Part shown: positions 45,410 to 60,212 of the stretch, piece after piece
Layout of the letters: each line of letters opens with the position of its first letter
Position numbering within the stretch: position 1 is the first letter of the stretch
NCBI RefSeq assembly: GCF_026212465.1
Contig: NC_080047.1
Location: 34,077,007 to 34,141,006, forward strand
Length of the DNA stretch: 64,000 nucleotides
Direction: 5' to 3'
DNA from: Amaranthus tricolor
Taxonomy: Eukaryota; Streptophyta; Magnoliopsida; Caryophyllales; Amaranthaceae
The notes under the pieces: model-generated
Told to the model about the DNA's origin: nothing
Seen by the model: only the letters and a program-made list of their open reading frames with translations
Databases searched by the model: none
Translations under genes and position numbers: made by a program

Positions 45410-46925
45410 TAACTTTTAATCACTATTTAGTACAAAATATTTTATTTGCTAACTATTTGACCAAAATTTATGTAAATTGATGTAAAAGTATTTTTAGTAA
45501 ACTTGCCACACAAACTACGTGTGATATATTTATTTTGTAAAATTACAAGTTTTACTAGTTTTATAATTAGAAATATTGACTTTTCTGAGAATTACAAGTA
45601 TGACTTGTTTTTTAAACTAGAAATATTGATTTTTGTGAAATTATAAGTTTTATTTGTTTTACAACTACAATGTTGATTTTTGCAAACATAATAAGTTTAC
45701 TTATATTTCTAAACTTGAAACATTGATTTTTGGTGAACTTATCCAAATGATGCAATTTTAACTTGAATTTTAATTAGAATATTTGAATTTTTTTAAGCGA
45801 AAAAATTTTCATTTATTGTAAAGTTGAAAATATTGATTTTGGAAACTTATTTCAAGAGAGATAGATTTTAGTAGCTACTTGTGGAAAATATTAATCTGGA
45901 GATTATTGATAGAATATTATATTATTAGAATTTAATGATGAATGTATAAAGACATAAAGGCTAATATTACGTTATGATTTAGAATTTTATTAAATAAAAG
46001 AGATTATCACCTAAGTTGGTCAAAGTCAAAGTCAATGTTAAATTGTAGTAATAAAAATGTAATGTACTTGTGTGAATGGATATTGATTGAATGACCTTAA
46101 TAGTAAGGTAATGTCGAACCATGGACCGGCATGTAAAATCCCAGCGCCCGTGTTGACCGGCACGTAAAATGCGGTGTAAGATAGGGGGTTAGCTACCTAT
46201 CCTGTAGAGTTCGAGCATGAATTGTACGGTCCTCACATAACCAGACTGTTACATATATCAGGTGTCATATTAATGTGTTTGTTGATCAGTGATAAACTTG
46301 ATTAGTGTTGACGCTATGATGCATGGTACGGTTATGAGTATTATCCAAATGAACTTACTTAAGTGTTAAGATTACCGAATTGTATAAGTGGCAGTAACGT
46401 ACTTCTTTCAAGATTAAGAATGATATCTTAATGAGTTAAAAGTATGGAACAAAAAAGAATATGGTAAAAGACTAAAAGTAAACGGTGATGTTAATTAATT
46501 ATAAGTTCGTGCTAAAATTATTATTTTGTAAATGTAGCATATAATTTTCGTATTTTGAGTTGGATAGGAAGTTATACTCGGCGTTAAGCGCTAACCGAGT
46601 CAATCGGCTGTCATCCGTATCATGGATGGCAGTATTTTGCAGGATTTAGTTCAAATTCCGATTCAGGCCGCAGCAATCACTATTTATCGAGAACTTAGCT
46701 GCTTTTTGTATTTTTATTGATGACTTGATGATGATGTATTTTTTCCATTTTTTAGCAAATAATATTTCTTATTAGATGTAATATTTACTTTTGTTTTAAA
46801 CAGTTTCAGTTTTTATGATTTAAAGTTTTTTAACAATTCGATATTTTGAGACTTTCACAATATTCTTATATCAAAACATTATTATTAAATGTTAATTATG
46901 TATCGAGATTGCCGTTCCTGTAACA

Positions 46926-47944
<1,019 letters not shown>

Positions 47945-48240
47945 CACTACAAAAAAGGATCAAAATGGCGACAACATGTATCGTCGCCATTTGATAGCTA
48001 AATGGTCAAAAAGTTGCCCTGGCGACGAGAATAGAAACGGTCGACTTTTCGTTCGTCGCTAACACAATGTTGGTCGTCATTTCCTCGCCTAATAGTCATG
48101 CCATTTTGCGACCACTTAGCGACGAACACGCCATCGCCAAGAACGTACCTGCGACTACAATTCTGTCGCCACATTGGCGACCAACATTCGTAGCCTATTC
48201 GTCGCCCGATACGCGACCACGGTTTCGTCGCTATATTGTC

Positions 48241-48612
<372 letters not shown>

Positions 48613-48738
48613 ATATTAAGTGTAATATTTAGATCAAAATATATAATAATAAAACAATTAAAAAAAATAAAAGAATTGGAAATGTTGTACATAAAATTAA
48701 AGTTTATTTACAAAGTCACAAAATGTACATATATTTAA

Positions 48739-49035
48739 TCATTTATTTGGAGGAGGGGGTTGATACAAATTGAGATGGGACTGAATGAATTTCAAAAAGA
48801 GTTCTCGTTCTCTTTGAATTTTTTCAGTCAGCCTTTGATGAGTCTCATAGGCAGTCTGAGCATTTCTCATTCGTACCGCTTCCCATAATTGATTATTAAA
48901 CTCCATTTGTCGTGCTTCTAAATCCGCAAACCTTTGTTGAATAATGGCGTCATAATCAGGTTGTCGTTGAACTCGATTAGTGTTGTCTCCATCACTATTG
49001 TTGTCGTTGCTAGTCGACAAATTATTCAAGAAAAC
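48739..49035 (-). pseudogene. Ptta/TNPA-like gene remnant of CACTA element 1
   Basis: The C-terminal coiled-coil part matches that of element 2 (for example DYDAIIQQRFADLEARQ, then a Gln/Glu/Arg-rich helix). It is joined directly to a piece corresponding to exon 1 of element 2 (NNLSTSNDNNSDGDN). Exons 2-4 and the start are missing, and no ATG precedes the frame. The remaining segment is one open frame of about 95 codons. In En/Spm the second protein binds subterminal repeats; this fragment would keep only the coiled coil. Confidence 0.75.
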
Positions 49036-49839
49036 TTGGTAAAAATAACTTTAAACATGCTCAAGTTATACCATAATTCGAAACTAGATAATAAAACCAG
49101 TTAAAAAATAAATTACTCTACAATTCCAAAGTCACTATTTAAATTAAATAAATCTGAAAAATATAACATAAAACATGCTCAAAGTTATACCGTATTTCGA
49201 AAATATAAATTACTCCATAATTCGAAAAATGCATAAAAATAACATTAAACATGCTCAAGTTATACCATAATTCGAAAATATTAAAAAAAAACATACAAAA
49301 CATGACGAAACAAAATAATAACATTAGATCAAAAATAAATTAACCTATAATTCGAAAATTACATTTAAAATTAAAAAAATCTTAAAATTTAAACATGCTC
49401 AAAATATACCATAATTCGAAAATATCCAAAAAAAAAGCATACATTATTCAACATAAACATCATGAAATTACATGAAAAAACATGTTGAAGATGACAATAT
49501 ACTCCATAACTTAAAATCAAATGTAAAAAAAAAACCATTCAAACATAATTTATCATCATAATCATCAAGAACATTGAAAAAATTCAAAAAAAATAAACAA
49601 TAAACACTAACCTTTTAATAAGAAGATGAGAATTTTAGAGTTGAAGATGAGTAGTAACCACAAGAAGATGAGAACGAGATTAAGAGAAAAAAGAAAGTTA
49701 ATAGAGAATGAGATTAATGGAGGAAAAGAAAGAAAATTTAGAGTTGGAAGATAATGAGGCGTATAGTTTTTTCAGCCGTGGGTAAATGAAGATAGATTTT
49801 TACGAAATGAGAAACTAAGGCAAAGAACTGGTTTTATCA

Positions 49840-49970
49840 TGTGGATTTGGCGACCGCATCTTTGGTCGCTGGATCGTCGCCAACTGCAACGATTGGACAG
49901 GACGTTTGACTTTTCAAGGTTGGCGACCGACATTCTGTTTGCTGGTTCGTCGCCCGCCTCGGAAATGAAA
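49840..49970. promoter_or_regulatory. Internal cluster of GGCGACC motifs near the second-gene promoter
   Basis: Several GGCGACC/GTCGCC words, the same as in the subterminal regions, occur upstream (minus strand) of the Ptta-like remnant. Element 2 has an equivalent cluster at 56610-56655. Confidence 0.6.
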
Positions 49971-50028
49971 AAAGTTTTGCGTATTGCAGTAAGCAAAAAA
50001 ACAGCTGATAGGATATCAGCATTCTACA

Positions 50029-50029
<1 letters not shown>

Positions 50030-50094
<65 letters not shown>

Positions 50095-50109
50095 CATTAA
50101 TATAATTAC

Positions 50110-50179
<70 letters not shown>

Positions 50180-50186
50180 GTTAAGC

Positions 50187-50271
<85 letters not shown>

Positions 50272-50275
50272 CATT
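50030..50275. repeat. (TTA)n microsatellite
   Basis: About 245 bp of TTA/ATT repeats with a few interruptions (near 50095 and 50180). Confidence 0.97.
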
Positions 50276-50302
50276 ATTGTAGTTATACATATATTATTGT
50301 TG

Positions 50303-50487
<185 letters not shown>

Positions 50488-50598
50488 TTTTATTATTATT
50501 ATTACTACAAAATATTAATAATTTCGGAGGAATATAATAAAATTGTATTAAATATTAAATATTACAAAATATTGAATAATTACATATAAATAATTAAA

Positions 50599-51634
50599 TT
50601 ACTCTTCATCACTAAAATAGTCGTCGTTTTCAACATCTTCATCTTCGGATTCTTCGTTATCTGACAGTACAAGATCCACATCTTCTTCAGTATCTTCATC
50701 ATTATCATGCACCTGTTGAACAATTTCGCCAGATGAATCAAGAAGCGGTGTGTGGGAAACATCTTCTTCTTCAATTTCAATACGGTCCCTAATTTCTTCT
50801 TGGAAAGCATCATCTTTGGATTCATGTTCTATTTCTTTGTCTAATTTATTTTGTTTGACTTTGCAAACCGCTCTCCAATCTTTTAAATTTTGTCTAGTAC
50901 TCGGATATGGAAGATAATATACTTGACATGCTTGACTTGCCAACACAAATGGATGATATAAACGATACGAGCGACCCTGATGTATGTCTACTAACTTATA
51001 TCGTTTATGAATTTTGGTACCGTGGCTATTTCCAGTAGTAGTTGGGTCTTAACACCTCTCAGTGAGACGATGGTCTGTCTTCAGGTTTGTAAGTCGACTA
51101 ATAATAGACATCTTGGTGTGATTTTTACAACCTTCATATAATGGACTATTTACAGAATTTAATATTTCAAAGAACTGTCGACACTGAGGGTTTGGATATT
51201 TGTCAATGTGTACCGATGGTTCATTATCTACTGACACTACATCATACTGTGAGGGAAGAAAGTGATGGTAATTGTCTGGAAACACACTAGCTACTGCATC
51301 ATGCACCATCTGTGAGTATGGATTTGGATTGTTTGACGATTGCTCTCCCACTACCGCTACATCATCAGATGTTGTTCCTATCTCTGTGTTTTGATGATAT
51401 TCCCACTCATAGTAATTTTCAACAAACCCCCTTCTCATTAGATGTTCTCTTATTTCATCTGGTTCCTTATAGCAACAATTTTTACACTTTTTACAAGGAC
51501 ATCTAATCTCAGAACTCATGCTTTGTGTACGAGCAAAATCTAAAAACTCTTTCCAACCCTCTCATAAATCTTAAACTAAACTTTTCATTTTTCCGTCGGT
51601 TGTACATCCAACTTCTTTCTTGCCTAGAATTCAT
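50599..51634 (-). pseudogene. TNP2 transposase remnant of CACTA element 1, core deleted
   Basis: The N-terminal part has the transposase-associated zinc motif (RCPCKKCKNCC, then REHLMRRGFVENYYEWEYH) and ends at HRLTERC. The C-terminal part (SYRLYHPFVLASQACQVYYL, then an acidic tail to EESEDEDVEN) follows at once. The whole catalytic core between them is gone. Both parts share one reading frame, with TAA at 51051-51049 at the join. A one-base shift near 51555 also separates the ATG at 51634 from the zinc motif. Confidence 0.88.
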
Positions 51635-52380
51635 TTTTAACACCTAAATATAATATAATAATATAATTATTCAACCGATTAGTAAAGTAAGTTAATGACA
51701 ATAAAAAAATATAAAACAATTCATCAAAATAAAATTAACGACAATCAAAATAAAATATAAAACAATAAAAAAATATAAAAAAACTCAAGTAAATAACAAA
51801 CGAAATAAAATATGTACTAATTAAATTAAATAAAAAAATAAATCAAATTAACGACAATAAAAATTAAATATAAACAATAACAATAAATAAAACAACTCAC
51901 GTAAAGATAAAAAACAAGCTAGATAATAGAATAAGAAAATCACTAACCTCTTCTATATGGCGACAAAACGGCGATCACAAATCCATCGCCACATTTTGAA
52001 ATTCAAATTGAAAAAACATTAGCGAGGAAACGGCGACCACGCACTAAATGTCGCCAACGAATTTTTAAAAAAAAAGGAAAAAATCATACTAGCGACTACT
52101 TAGCGACCACCAAACCGTCGCCCTATATAAAAATAAAAATTTATAAAAATACTGTCTTCAGCGGCGACTACTTGGCGACCGACAACCCCGTCGCTAAATA
52201 TTTTAAAAAAATAAAAAAATTAAATGCGCGTGGCGAAGGAATTGGCGACGACTTTTCCCGTCCCCAATTTGCTTTTCCTTTTTGCGACGATCCTCGCCGT
52301 CGCCCGTCCGTCGCCACGAGCGACCAACCCGCCCCCTCGCTATTTTTCCATCGCTATTTCGATACTTATTTGTAGTGTTT

Positions 52381-53575
52381 AATAATAGTTATAGATAGAT
52401 TATAGATTACATGCCAGAATGAATATTATTGCCCATTTTCCGAAGGGGTTGAAACCATCATTGTACAACCAAGTTTTACGTTTCTAGTCTCTATTGCCAA
52501 GTATGGATACGTAGCGTTGAAAGTTAACCATTTTTGAGCATTAGATGGATGACTGAACTCTCCATCTTCAGAGTGGTGCTTTGGTAGCGTAAAATCTTTG
52601 TAATCTTAGACCAAGTGAAAAATAATAAAATGGTTTTCGTGAAGTCTTATAAACATTATTGTTTCTTATTCACCTAGAAGTTTCAAAGATATGACAACCA
52701 TTTGCATTCACATTGATTTCCCAATATATCATACCCCTGTTACAACAACAATTTATCTTCTCCATGAGTAACCCAAGAGAAGTTATTTGTTTTTTGTGTC
52801 ATGGAAGCTTTTTGTCACCATATCCTCTTCCAGTGCCAATTTTAATATATAATAAATAAAATATTAGTCGTTATGTTGTTATTTGTGAACAACCAGGCGG
52901 CAAAGATGATATCATTGCTAAAAAGTTAAATAATTTTTAAAAACTGTCATACTATGAAAATAAGTAAAAATAACAATTTTAATGGTGGTGATGAAATGGC
53001 AAACGAAAAGTGTCATTAATATTGAACAGTACCCGTAGTGTCGCCCTTTCGTAATTCATTCATAAGATAGTCGAATTACGGCTACCCATCGTCTTTTGGT
53101 CGTCGCAATTTGGACAAATAAGTTTGGCAGACAATGTAATTTGGACAACAGAATTAGAGCTTTATACGTTGTTGTCTAATATGTTGGATGCACACACATT
53201 AACCTTCTTCTTAGTTTTAGGTTTGTGGTGACTACACTTCCAACTAAACCACCACCTTACAGAAAAATAATTTTATATGTTGGCTCGCTTCAACCAAATT
53301 CGATTTTGTCACAGATTTTGTTTTCTTTTTTAGGAAATTGTTTGTTGTGAATCTTTATTTATAAATATTCCTTTTCTAGAATGCTACTATAAATACTGTT
53401 GATGATCACATAATATCTATCAAAAATTAATTTTACTTTTAATTTATTTGTTTGTAATTTTGTCCTTAGTTTATGTCATAAGGTAGCTTACCTATTATAT
53501 GTCCCTTTTTAAATGTTGATCTCACAAAAACGTTTACTCGAAATTAAGAAATATTAGATTTTGGTGATTTGAATA
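52381..53575 (-). pseudogene. Older TNP2 relic between the two CACTA elements
   Basis: At 52435-52470 the minus strand reads DGFNPFGK, a conserved TNP2 block. 52580-52800 aligns by eye with 56740-56960 of element 2 (the segment around LPVEKIDCCPNG). Both are badly decayed with stops and shifts. 52860-53575 shows only weak traces and AT-rich DNA. No CACTA ends belong to it. Confidence 0.65.
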
Positions 53576-53597
53576 CACTACAAAAAACTATCAAATT

Positions 53598-53915
53598 GGC
53601 GACAGAAAATTTCGTCGCCATTTGATAGCTAAATGGTCACAAATAGGGTTGGCGACAGGCGGGCGACGGGTTATTTGGTGGTCGCTAATTTCTTCGTCGC
53701 TAAACCCCAAATGGACGCCCGTTCGTCGCCCATTTTAAACGAAGACTTGGCGACAAGCAGGCGACGAAATTATCCATCGCCCAAAAGGTACACCTGGCAA
53801 CAAAAGGGCGACGAACATGACGTCGCTTCTGGCGACAAATTGGCGACCACTAAGCCGTCGCCCGCAGACATGACTGGCGACCAATTATATTTCATAGCCA
53901 TGCCGTCGCCTTATA
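53598..53915. repeat. Left subterminal GGCGAC/GTCGCC repeats of CACTA element 2
   Basis: More than ten copies of GGCGAC or GTCGCC in both orientations. The equivalent right block is 58075-58470; in element 1 the blocks are 47965-48243 and 51958-52350. Such arrays bind the TNPA-type protein in En/Spm. Confidence 0.88.
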
Positions 53916-54153
53916 TTTTATAGTATAATGTGTTCATATTTTAAATTTTTATATATATTAGTTATATGTATTTTATATTTTATGTTTATATTAATTATAT
54001 ATATTTTATATTTTTATATATTTTATATTAGTTATAATTATAAAACAAAAATATAAACACATAAAACAAATATATTAAAATGAAAAAGCTGAAAATATTA
54101 TATATAAATGTAATATTTAATTACAAATTCACAAAAATTACAAATATTTTTAA

Positions 54154-55674
54154 TCATTCATTGAGGAGGTGGAGGAGGAAATTAAAATGCAATTCAAGGA
54201 ATTTCATAAATTGTTCTCGTTCTCTTGCTATTTGTTCAGTCATCCTTTGATGATACTCATAGGCTGTCTGAGCATTTCCTCTTCGTATCGCTTCCCATAA
54301 TTGATTATTAAACTCTATTTGCCGGGCTTCTAAATCCGCAAACCTTTGTTGTATAATGACGTCATAATCAGGTTGTGCAGGCTGAGAAGACGAAATATCC
54401 GTTGGCTCGGGAGGATAAATAATCTGAGAGGCGGACCCAACCCCAAAAACCTCTTTGCTTTTTTTGTTTTTTTTATTTGACCCGCTTGCTACGTTTTTTA
54501 TTGCATCCAACCAAACTTTACTTGGGTCGCGAGTTGGATGCTCTTCCATCAAAGAACGATATTCATCCTTCAATAAAAAATTAAATCAATTACCAATAAA
54601 CTAAATATTAATTGATACTAAAAATAAATAAATAAACAAGTTTAATAGATTATTACATTAACTTTTTGTGACTTGCTATTTGTCCATTGCGAACAATCTC
54701 CTGGGTCATTGTCAAAGACCCCATGCGTTCGTGTAAATATTTCGTAGGCCGTGGGTCTTTGACCTTTTGATTGTTCCTGAAATAATTAAAAAAAACGACT
54801 TAAAACTAACAAAAGATAATAAAAAAATTCAATTTAATAATACTTTATTTACAAAATACTCACCAAATCCCACATTGTTTTGGCGTGCGGGATTGAGCCA
54901 CCTATATGGGTGGCTTCAGCTCTGTCTTTTCCTCCACGTCTGTTGGAGGAATTTCTAGCCGAAACGGCTTTATTATCTGGGCGTTCTCAATCCGCCTTCC
55001 ATCGCGCCCAGGTCTCATTATCGATGGAAGGAGGTTTAAATTCGGGCTTGCTTTTCAACGTCCTACGCCATTTGAAAAGCATATCCGCATAGCGCTTTGC
55101 GGCTTTCTCTTCCCGCGACCTTCGAACAAAATGTTCGAGACGAGGGTCCCATTTGTATTGTTTCTAAATAAATAAATATTCCATCAAATAAATTACTTAA
55201 AATAATTTATACATAACAAAGTCTAAAAATAAACAACAAAATAATAATTTTACCTTAAACTCATTAAAATAAAAATCTTTGGTGTGTTTTGTCACACCCT
55301 TCCAAGTACTACCTTCGACATCTTGCCTATGATTGAAGGTAGCCCTTATTTTGGATGCGATGGTATTTCCGGATATCGGATTAAATCTTACAATAATTAA
55401 GAAAATTAGTAAACATTGAAATTTTAATATTGAAAAAATATTAATGATAATAAGATGATTAAAATATTTACTTGTTTATTATTGGTAGCCATGGAAGATC
55501 CGGACGAGGATCGTCTCCATCATCCTCTTCCATATTTTGAACGGAATCACTTGGAGTATTTTCACTACTCCCTTGAACTGGGTTACTGTTATCTTCGTCG
55601 TTATTGTCGTCGTGGCTACTCGACAAATTATTCAAGAAATAGTTGCTAGCCCAATCATTTGGGTCGCTGCTCAT
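54154..55674 (-). pseudogene. Ptta/TNPA-like gene of CACTA element 2, one in-frame stop
   Basis: Plant transposase of the Ptta/En/Spm type (PF03004), expected to bind element ends. The ATG is at 55674 (MSSDPNDWASNYF). Exons by GT-AG: 55674-55472, 55386-55254, 55163-54864, 54776-54657 and 54567-54154. Exon 2 has KHTKDFYFNEFK, exon 3 a basic helix and the segment ATHIGGSIPHAKTMWDL, and exon 5 KEVFGVGSASQI and a coiled-coil C-terminus. TGA at 54989-54987 in exon 3 interrupts it. Otherwise all junctions look usable. Confidence 0.85.
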
Positions 55675-55719
55675 TTTGCCTATAATATTTATTTCAAATC
55701 CTAATATTATTTTCAACAA

Positions 55720-56605
55720 AAATCAATCTTATCTATACCATAAAATGTCTCAATTTTATCTACGTAATGAATATTTTCATCTCAAACTAAACATTACTAC
55801 ATATACTATTAAAGCAATTCGAAAATTAAATTTAAAAATTACATTAGACTTGCTCAAAAATTCGAAAATTTGAAACAAAAAAAAAATTCGGAACTACATA
55901 ATAACAACATATTAAAAATAAATTACTCTATAATTTAAAAGTTACATATTAAATAAAAAAATCTAGAAAAAAAATATAACATAAAACATGCTCAAAGTAT
56001 ACCATAATTCATAATTCGAAAATACAAATTACTCCGAAATTCAAAAAACGCATAAAAAAAAATTAAACATGCTCAAGTTATACCATAATTCGAAAATGTT
56101 AAAAACATACAAAAAATGATGAAACAATATAATAACAGTAAACATGCTCAAAATATATCATAATCCGAAATTTAAAAAAAAACATACATAATTCAACATG
56201 AACATCGTGAAATAACTAGAAAAACATGTTCACGATGACAATGTACTCCATAGCTCGAAATCAAACATAAAAAAAAAAGCATTCAAACATAATTTATCAT
56301 CATCATCATCAAGAACATTGAAATAATTTAAAAAATAAACAATAAACACTAACCTTTTAATAAGAAGATGAGTTTTTTAGAGTTGAAGATGAGTAGAAAT
56401 CACAAAATAATGAGCAAAAGATTAAAAGATAAAGGAAAATTAATGGAGAAGGAAAATGAATAAGTATGAAAATGATTAAAAGATTAAAAGATTAAAAGAT
56501 GAGTAGAAGTTGAAGGAAAATGAAGAAGTATGGAAATGAGGTTTGCGTAGGAAATGAGGTTTGCGTAGGAAATGAGGAATTAGGGCTTCATATGACGTTT
56601 TGTCT
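55720..56605. other. Leader region between the two CACTA element 2 genes
   Basis: AT-rich, with repeated ATGCTCAAA/ATACCATAATTCGAAAA words that also occur in element 1 (49050-49450). Likely promoter and leader of the Ptta-like gene. A stretch with GTTTGCGTAGGAAATGAG is duplicated at 56539-56575. Confidence 0.6.
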
Positions 56606-56609
56606 TCTA

Positions 56610-56655
56610 AAGTGGGCGACCAACAGGGCGGTAGCTGCGTCGTCGCCCGAACCTC
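56610..56655. promoter_or_regulatory. Internal GGCGACC/GTCGCC motifs upstream of the Ptta-like gene
   Basis: The cluster corresponds to 49840-49970 of element 1. It lies between the truncated TNP2 frame and the Ptta-like gene, about 950 bp upstream of the latter's ATG on the minus strand. Confidence 0.55.
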
Positions 56656-56669
56656 GGGAATGAACAACT

Positions 56670-57590
56670 TTACTTAGTGCGGTGCTCTGCATGCCACCTC
56701 ATATGCCTAGCTGTTGCCTCTGAAGCATACAATCTTTGTAATCTGGGCCCTAGGGGAAAATAATGAAATTGTTTCCGCGAAACCTTATCACCCTTACTGT
56801 TTCTTTTCCATCTAGAAGTTTCACAAATGTAACAGCAAATTGCATTTGCATTATTCCCCCAATATATCAAACATCCATTAGGACAACAATCTATCTTCTC
56901 AACAGGTAATCCAAGAGCAGCTATTTGTTTTTTCGTTTCGTAAAAGTTGTTTACCATCGTATTGTCTTCTGGTAACACTTCATTCAGAATACCACAAATA
57001 TCATCGTAACACCTCTCAGTGAGATGATGGTTTGTCTTCAGGTTTGTAGGTCGACCAATAATAGACATCTTCGTGTGATTTTTACAACCTTCATACAGAG
57101 GACTATTTACAGAATTTAACATCTCAAAAAACTGTTGACACTGTGGGTTTGGATATTCGTCAATGTGTACCGGTGGTTCATTATCTACTGACTCTACATT
57201 ATGCTGTGAGGGAAAAAAGTGATGGTAATTGTCTGGAAACACACTAGCTACAGCATCATGCACCATCTGTGAGTATGGATTTGGATTGTTTGACGATTGC
57301 TCTCCGACTTCCGCTACAACATTAGATGTTGTTCCTATCTCTGTGTTCTGATGATATTCTCACTCATAGTAATTTTCAACAAACCCCCTTCTCATTAGAT
57401 GTTCCCTTACTTCATCTGCTTCCTTAAAACAACAATTTTTACACTTTTTACAAGGACATCTAATCTCAGAACTCATGCTTTGTGAACGAGCAAAATCTAA
57501 AAACTCTTCTAACCCTCTCATAAATCTTAAACTAAACTTTCCATTTTTTCGTCGGTTGTACATCCAACTTATTTCTTGCCTACAACTCAT
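56670..57590 (-). pseudogene. TNP2 transposase of CACTA element 2, truncated
   Basis: The ATG is at 57590. One frame runs to TAA at 56670 with a TGA at 57362-57360. The zinc motif RCPCKKCKNCC is followed by PLYEGCKNHTKMSIIGRPTN, LTERCYDDICGILNEVLPED and GLPVEKIDCCPNGCLIYWG. It stops shortly after a RHMRWHAEH block. The catalytic DDE core and C-terminus are deleted, and the internal motif cluster follows at once. Confidence 0.9.
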
Positions 57591-58500
57591 TTTTAACACC
57601 TAAATATAATATAATAACATAATTATTCAACTTATCAATAAAGTAAGTTAATGACAATAACAATATATGACAATAATAATATAATGATTCTAATAAAAAC
57701 TACTAAAGCAAACTAATGTCAATAAAAATAAAATATAAAATAATAAAAAATATAAAAACTCAAGAAAATAACAATAGAAATTAAATAATAAAATTAAATC
57801 AAGTAAATATAAAACTCAAGTAAATAACAAAGTAAATAAAATATGTACTAATTCAATAATAAAATTAAATCAAATTAATGACAATAGAAACTAAAAATAA
57901 ATAATAAAAATAAATAAAACTAAATCATATAAAAAAAAACAAAAAACTCACTAACCTCTTCAAATTCTTTAGCTTCCAATATATACTAATACTACGATAC
58001 AACAATCGGGTTATTTATAGAATAAAATGGCGAACCCTTCGCCAATTCTGAATTCAAATTCAAATTCATATACATGGCGACCAAAGGGCTACCAAAGAAA
58101 CTGTCGCCTGCTATTTGAAAAATGGACCGTCAAGTGAAAACAAAACTGGCGACGCATTCGCGAGAAACTCTACCCGTCGCCAACATTTAAAATTACAAAC
58201 AAAAAGGAAAAAAGAACTTGGCGACTGACGCGCGACGACAGCACCCGTCGCCCAAAACAGGGAAATTTAAAATTAAAAAATTAAAAAGAAATGTCTTCTG
58301 TGGCGACGCATGGGCGACCAAGAATCCCGTCGCCAATTTACTTTTTGCCTTGGCGACCAAACCTTCCCTCGCCTATTCGTCGTCAGTTTGCTTTTTGCTT
58401 TGGCGACCCATCTTTTGCTCGCCATGTCGTCGCCATTGGGCGACCAACACTTCCCCTCGCCAATTTTCCATCGCTAATTCAAGAGTTTTTTGTAGTGATA

Positions 58501-59695
58501 ATGGTAAGGTAAATAATGAAAATATTTAATATAAGTTATAATTGTTAGTGCAAAATATTTAAGGATCACTTAAATTAAATAAATTTAAAATAATTAAAGA
58601 TAAATGTGATTCTTTATAAATTAAATATTTTATATTGATTTTATAATTTTTAGTAAATAAAGTATTGAGATTTTACAAAAAAAAAAACATAAGGACAATT
58701 ATGTTAAACAAATGTAAAAATAAAGGTCAAATATGACTAAAATTATAGTATAAAAACAAAAAAGAATTTTTTTGGAAACAACAAATATAAATATTCAAAA
58801 TGACAAATAGGAACATTATTTAGAAAGGGATGGAATACCGAACTATCTTATTAAAAATGCTATATATGTTCCCTCGGTGGCTCAGTTTGTTTTTCCCTTT
58901 GGAAAACTTTACCTGGGTTTGAGGGAATGTGAAGTCAATTGTACTTCATTTTGAGATAGCTTATTACCTAATTTATTATGATCTTATTTAGGCAGTGAAT
59001 GAATATTAAATTAGTCTTTTTTGTTTGTTCAAACTAAATTAAGAATATTTCGAACTAGGAAATATGTTTTGAAACGTTGTGATCGTAATAACCCATATGT
59101 TGCATGGGATTATTATAGTTTGAATCAATTAAACTTTGAAGAAATATTGTTATATATTGATATTTGGAAATTTACATTTTAAAATCGTTTCATATTTTAT
59201 TTTATGAACAAGAGCCTTGTACGTTTATACCAATACAAAAATGTTTCTTGCAATTATTTTATTAAAAAAAATTCTCAATGGTTCGATAGAACAAGTGTTT
59301 TTTTTCGTGATTCAACATGATACTTGTGTTCCTTAATTCTTGTTAGGAATAAAGTAATGTGTTGGTCACGTATGGTTAACCCTACTAGCATAAGCCCAGA
59401 GCTCCACATGTTGTCATCTTTCATTTAAAACATTGCCTTACAAAAACATCGTAATGGTTTACAAGCTCTTAATGCATGTTCCCTTCAATTTATTTTTTAG
59501 ATTTATTATTAACACTTATTGGAATCAGATCATATCAAAACTATTTATATCAAATTAAAAAGTTTCAGATCAGATCTAATTTGATATTAGATCAAAGCAG
59601 ATCAAATCAAATCAGACAAGACTAGATCAGATCAGATCATATAGATTGATGCAGATTATATCAAATTAGACCAGTTAATCAAATCAAACTATACC

Positions 59696-59740
<45 letters not shown>

Positions 59741-60212
59741 TGGCAAATAAAGTTTCACCACAAAAAATCCAATAATATAATCAAAACTTGGATTACAGCC
59801 TTACTTATTTGTATAGAAGAAAGGAGAGACCAAAAACAAAGCTAAAGCAATAGTATAGCTATAGACTAACAAACTTCTAACTATACCAATCAAACCAGAA
59901 AACTATACACAACAATAGAAAACCAAACTTGAAAACAGATGATAGCAACAATAACTGCACCACCTGAGCCAACAAACAACAACAACCAGCCATACCCAAT
60001 ACAACAACAGCAGAGGACACAACAATGACGGCAACAACTGCACTAGCCAACTTGAACATAAAGAAACATACATGAACATCAAAACCAAGTCAATAGCTGA
60101 AAAACAACAGGCCTGAAGACATACAAACAGCAGATCAGACATTATCAACCAACTTCTTATCAGACAACATCAGTCAGATTAACCATTGATCATTTTTCTT
60201 AGGCTACAAGTA
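58501..60212. other. Intergenic spacer before the copia element
   Basis: AT-rich without a gene I can support. 59520-59690 is dense in ATCAGATCA and ATCAAAT words, and 59699-59740 is a (TTA) run. 59880-60150 is rich in CAACA and AACAAC. Small minus-strand frames there look like low-complexity artefacts. Confidence 0.6.
59699..59740. repeat. (TTA)n microsatellite
   Basis: About 14 TTA/ATT units. Confidence 0.95.

Larger units (their letters stand above)
43155..46925 (+). repeat. Solo LTR of about 3.8 kb (probable Ty3/gypsy)
   Basis: It starts TGTAACAGACTC and ends CCTGTAACA, so TG...CA. AATGA directly precedes it (43150-43154) and directly follows it (46926-46930), a 5-bp target duplication. 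TATAAATACCCC at 43834 marks a promoter. No primer site, gag or pol is present. A Stowaway MITE is nested inside. Superfamily is inferred from length and the 5-bp duplication only. Confidence 0.68.
53576..58497 (-). mobile_element. CACTA (En/Spm) element 2
   Basis: The left end is CACTACAAAAAACTATCAAA and the right end AGTTTTTTGTAGTG. ATA flanks both sides (53573-53575 and 58498-58500). The first 70 bp are nearly the same as in element 1, so they are one family. Subterminal GGCGAC/GTCGCC motifs fill 53598-53915 and 58075-58470. On the minus strand are a truncated TNP2 gene and a nearly complete five-exon Ptta/TNPA-like gene. Size 4922 bp. Confidence 0.94.

Noticed and set aside
49837..50290. 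Poly-Ile and poly-Asn ORFs
   Set aside because: They are translations of the (TTA)n microsatellite.
59880..60150. Minus-strand ORFs rich in Val/Leu/Ser/Cys
   Set aside because: They come from a CAACA-rich low-complexity stretch with no motif or context supporting a gene.
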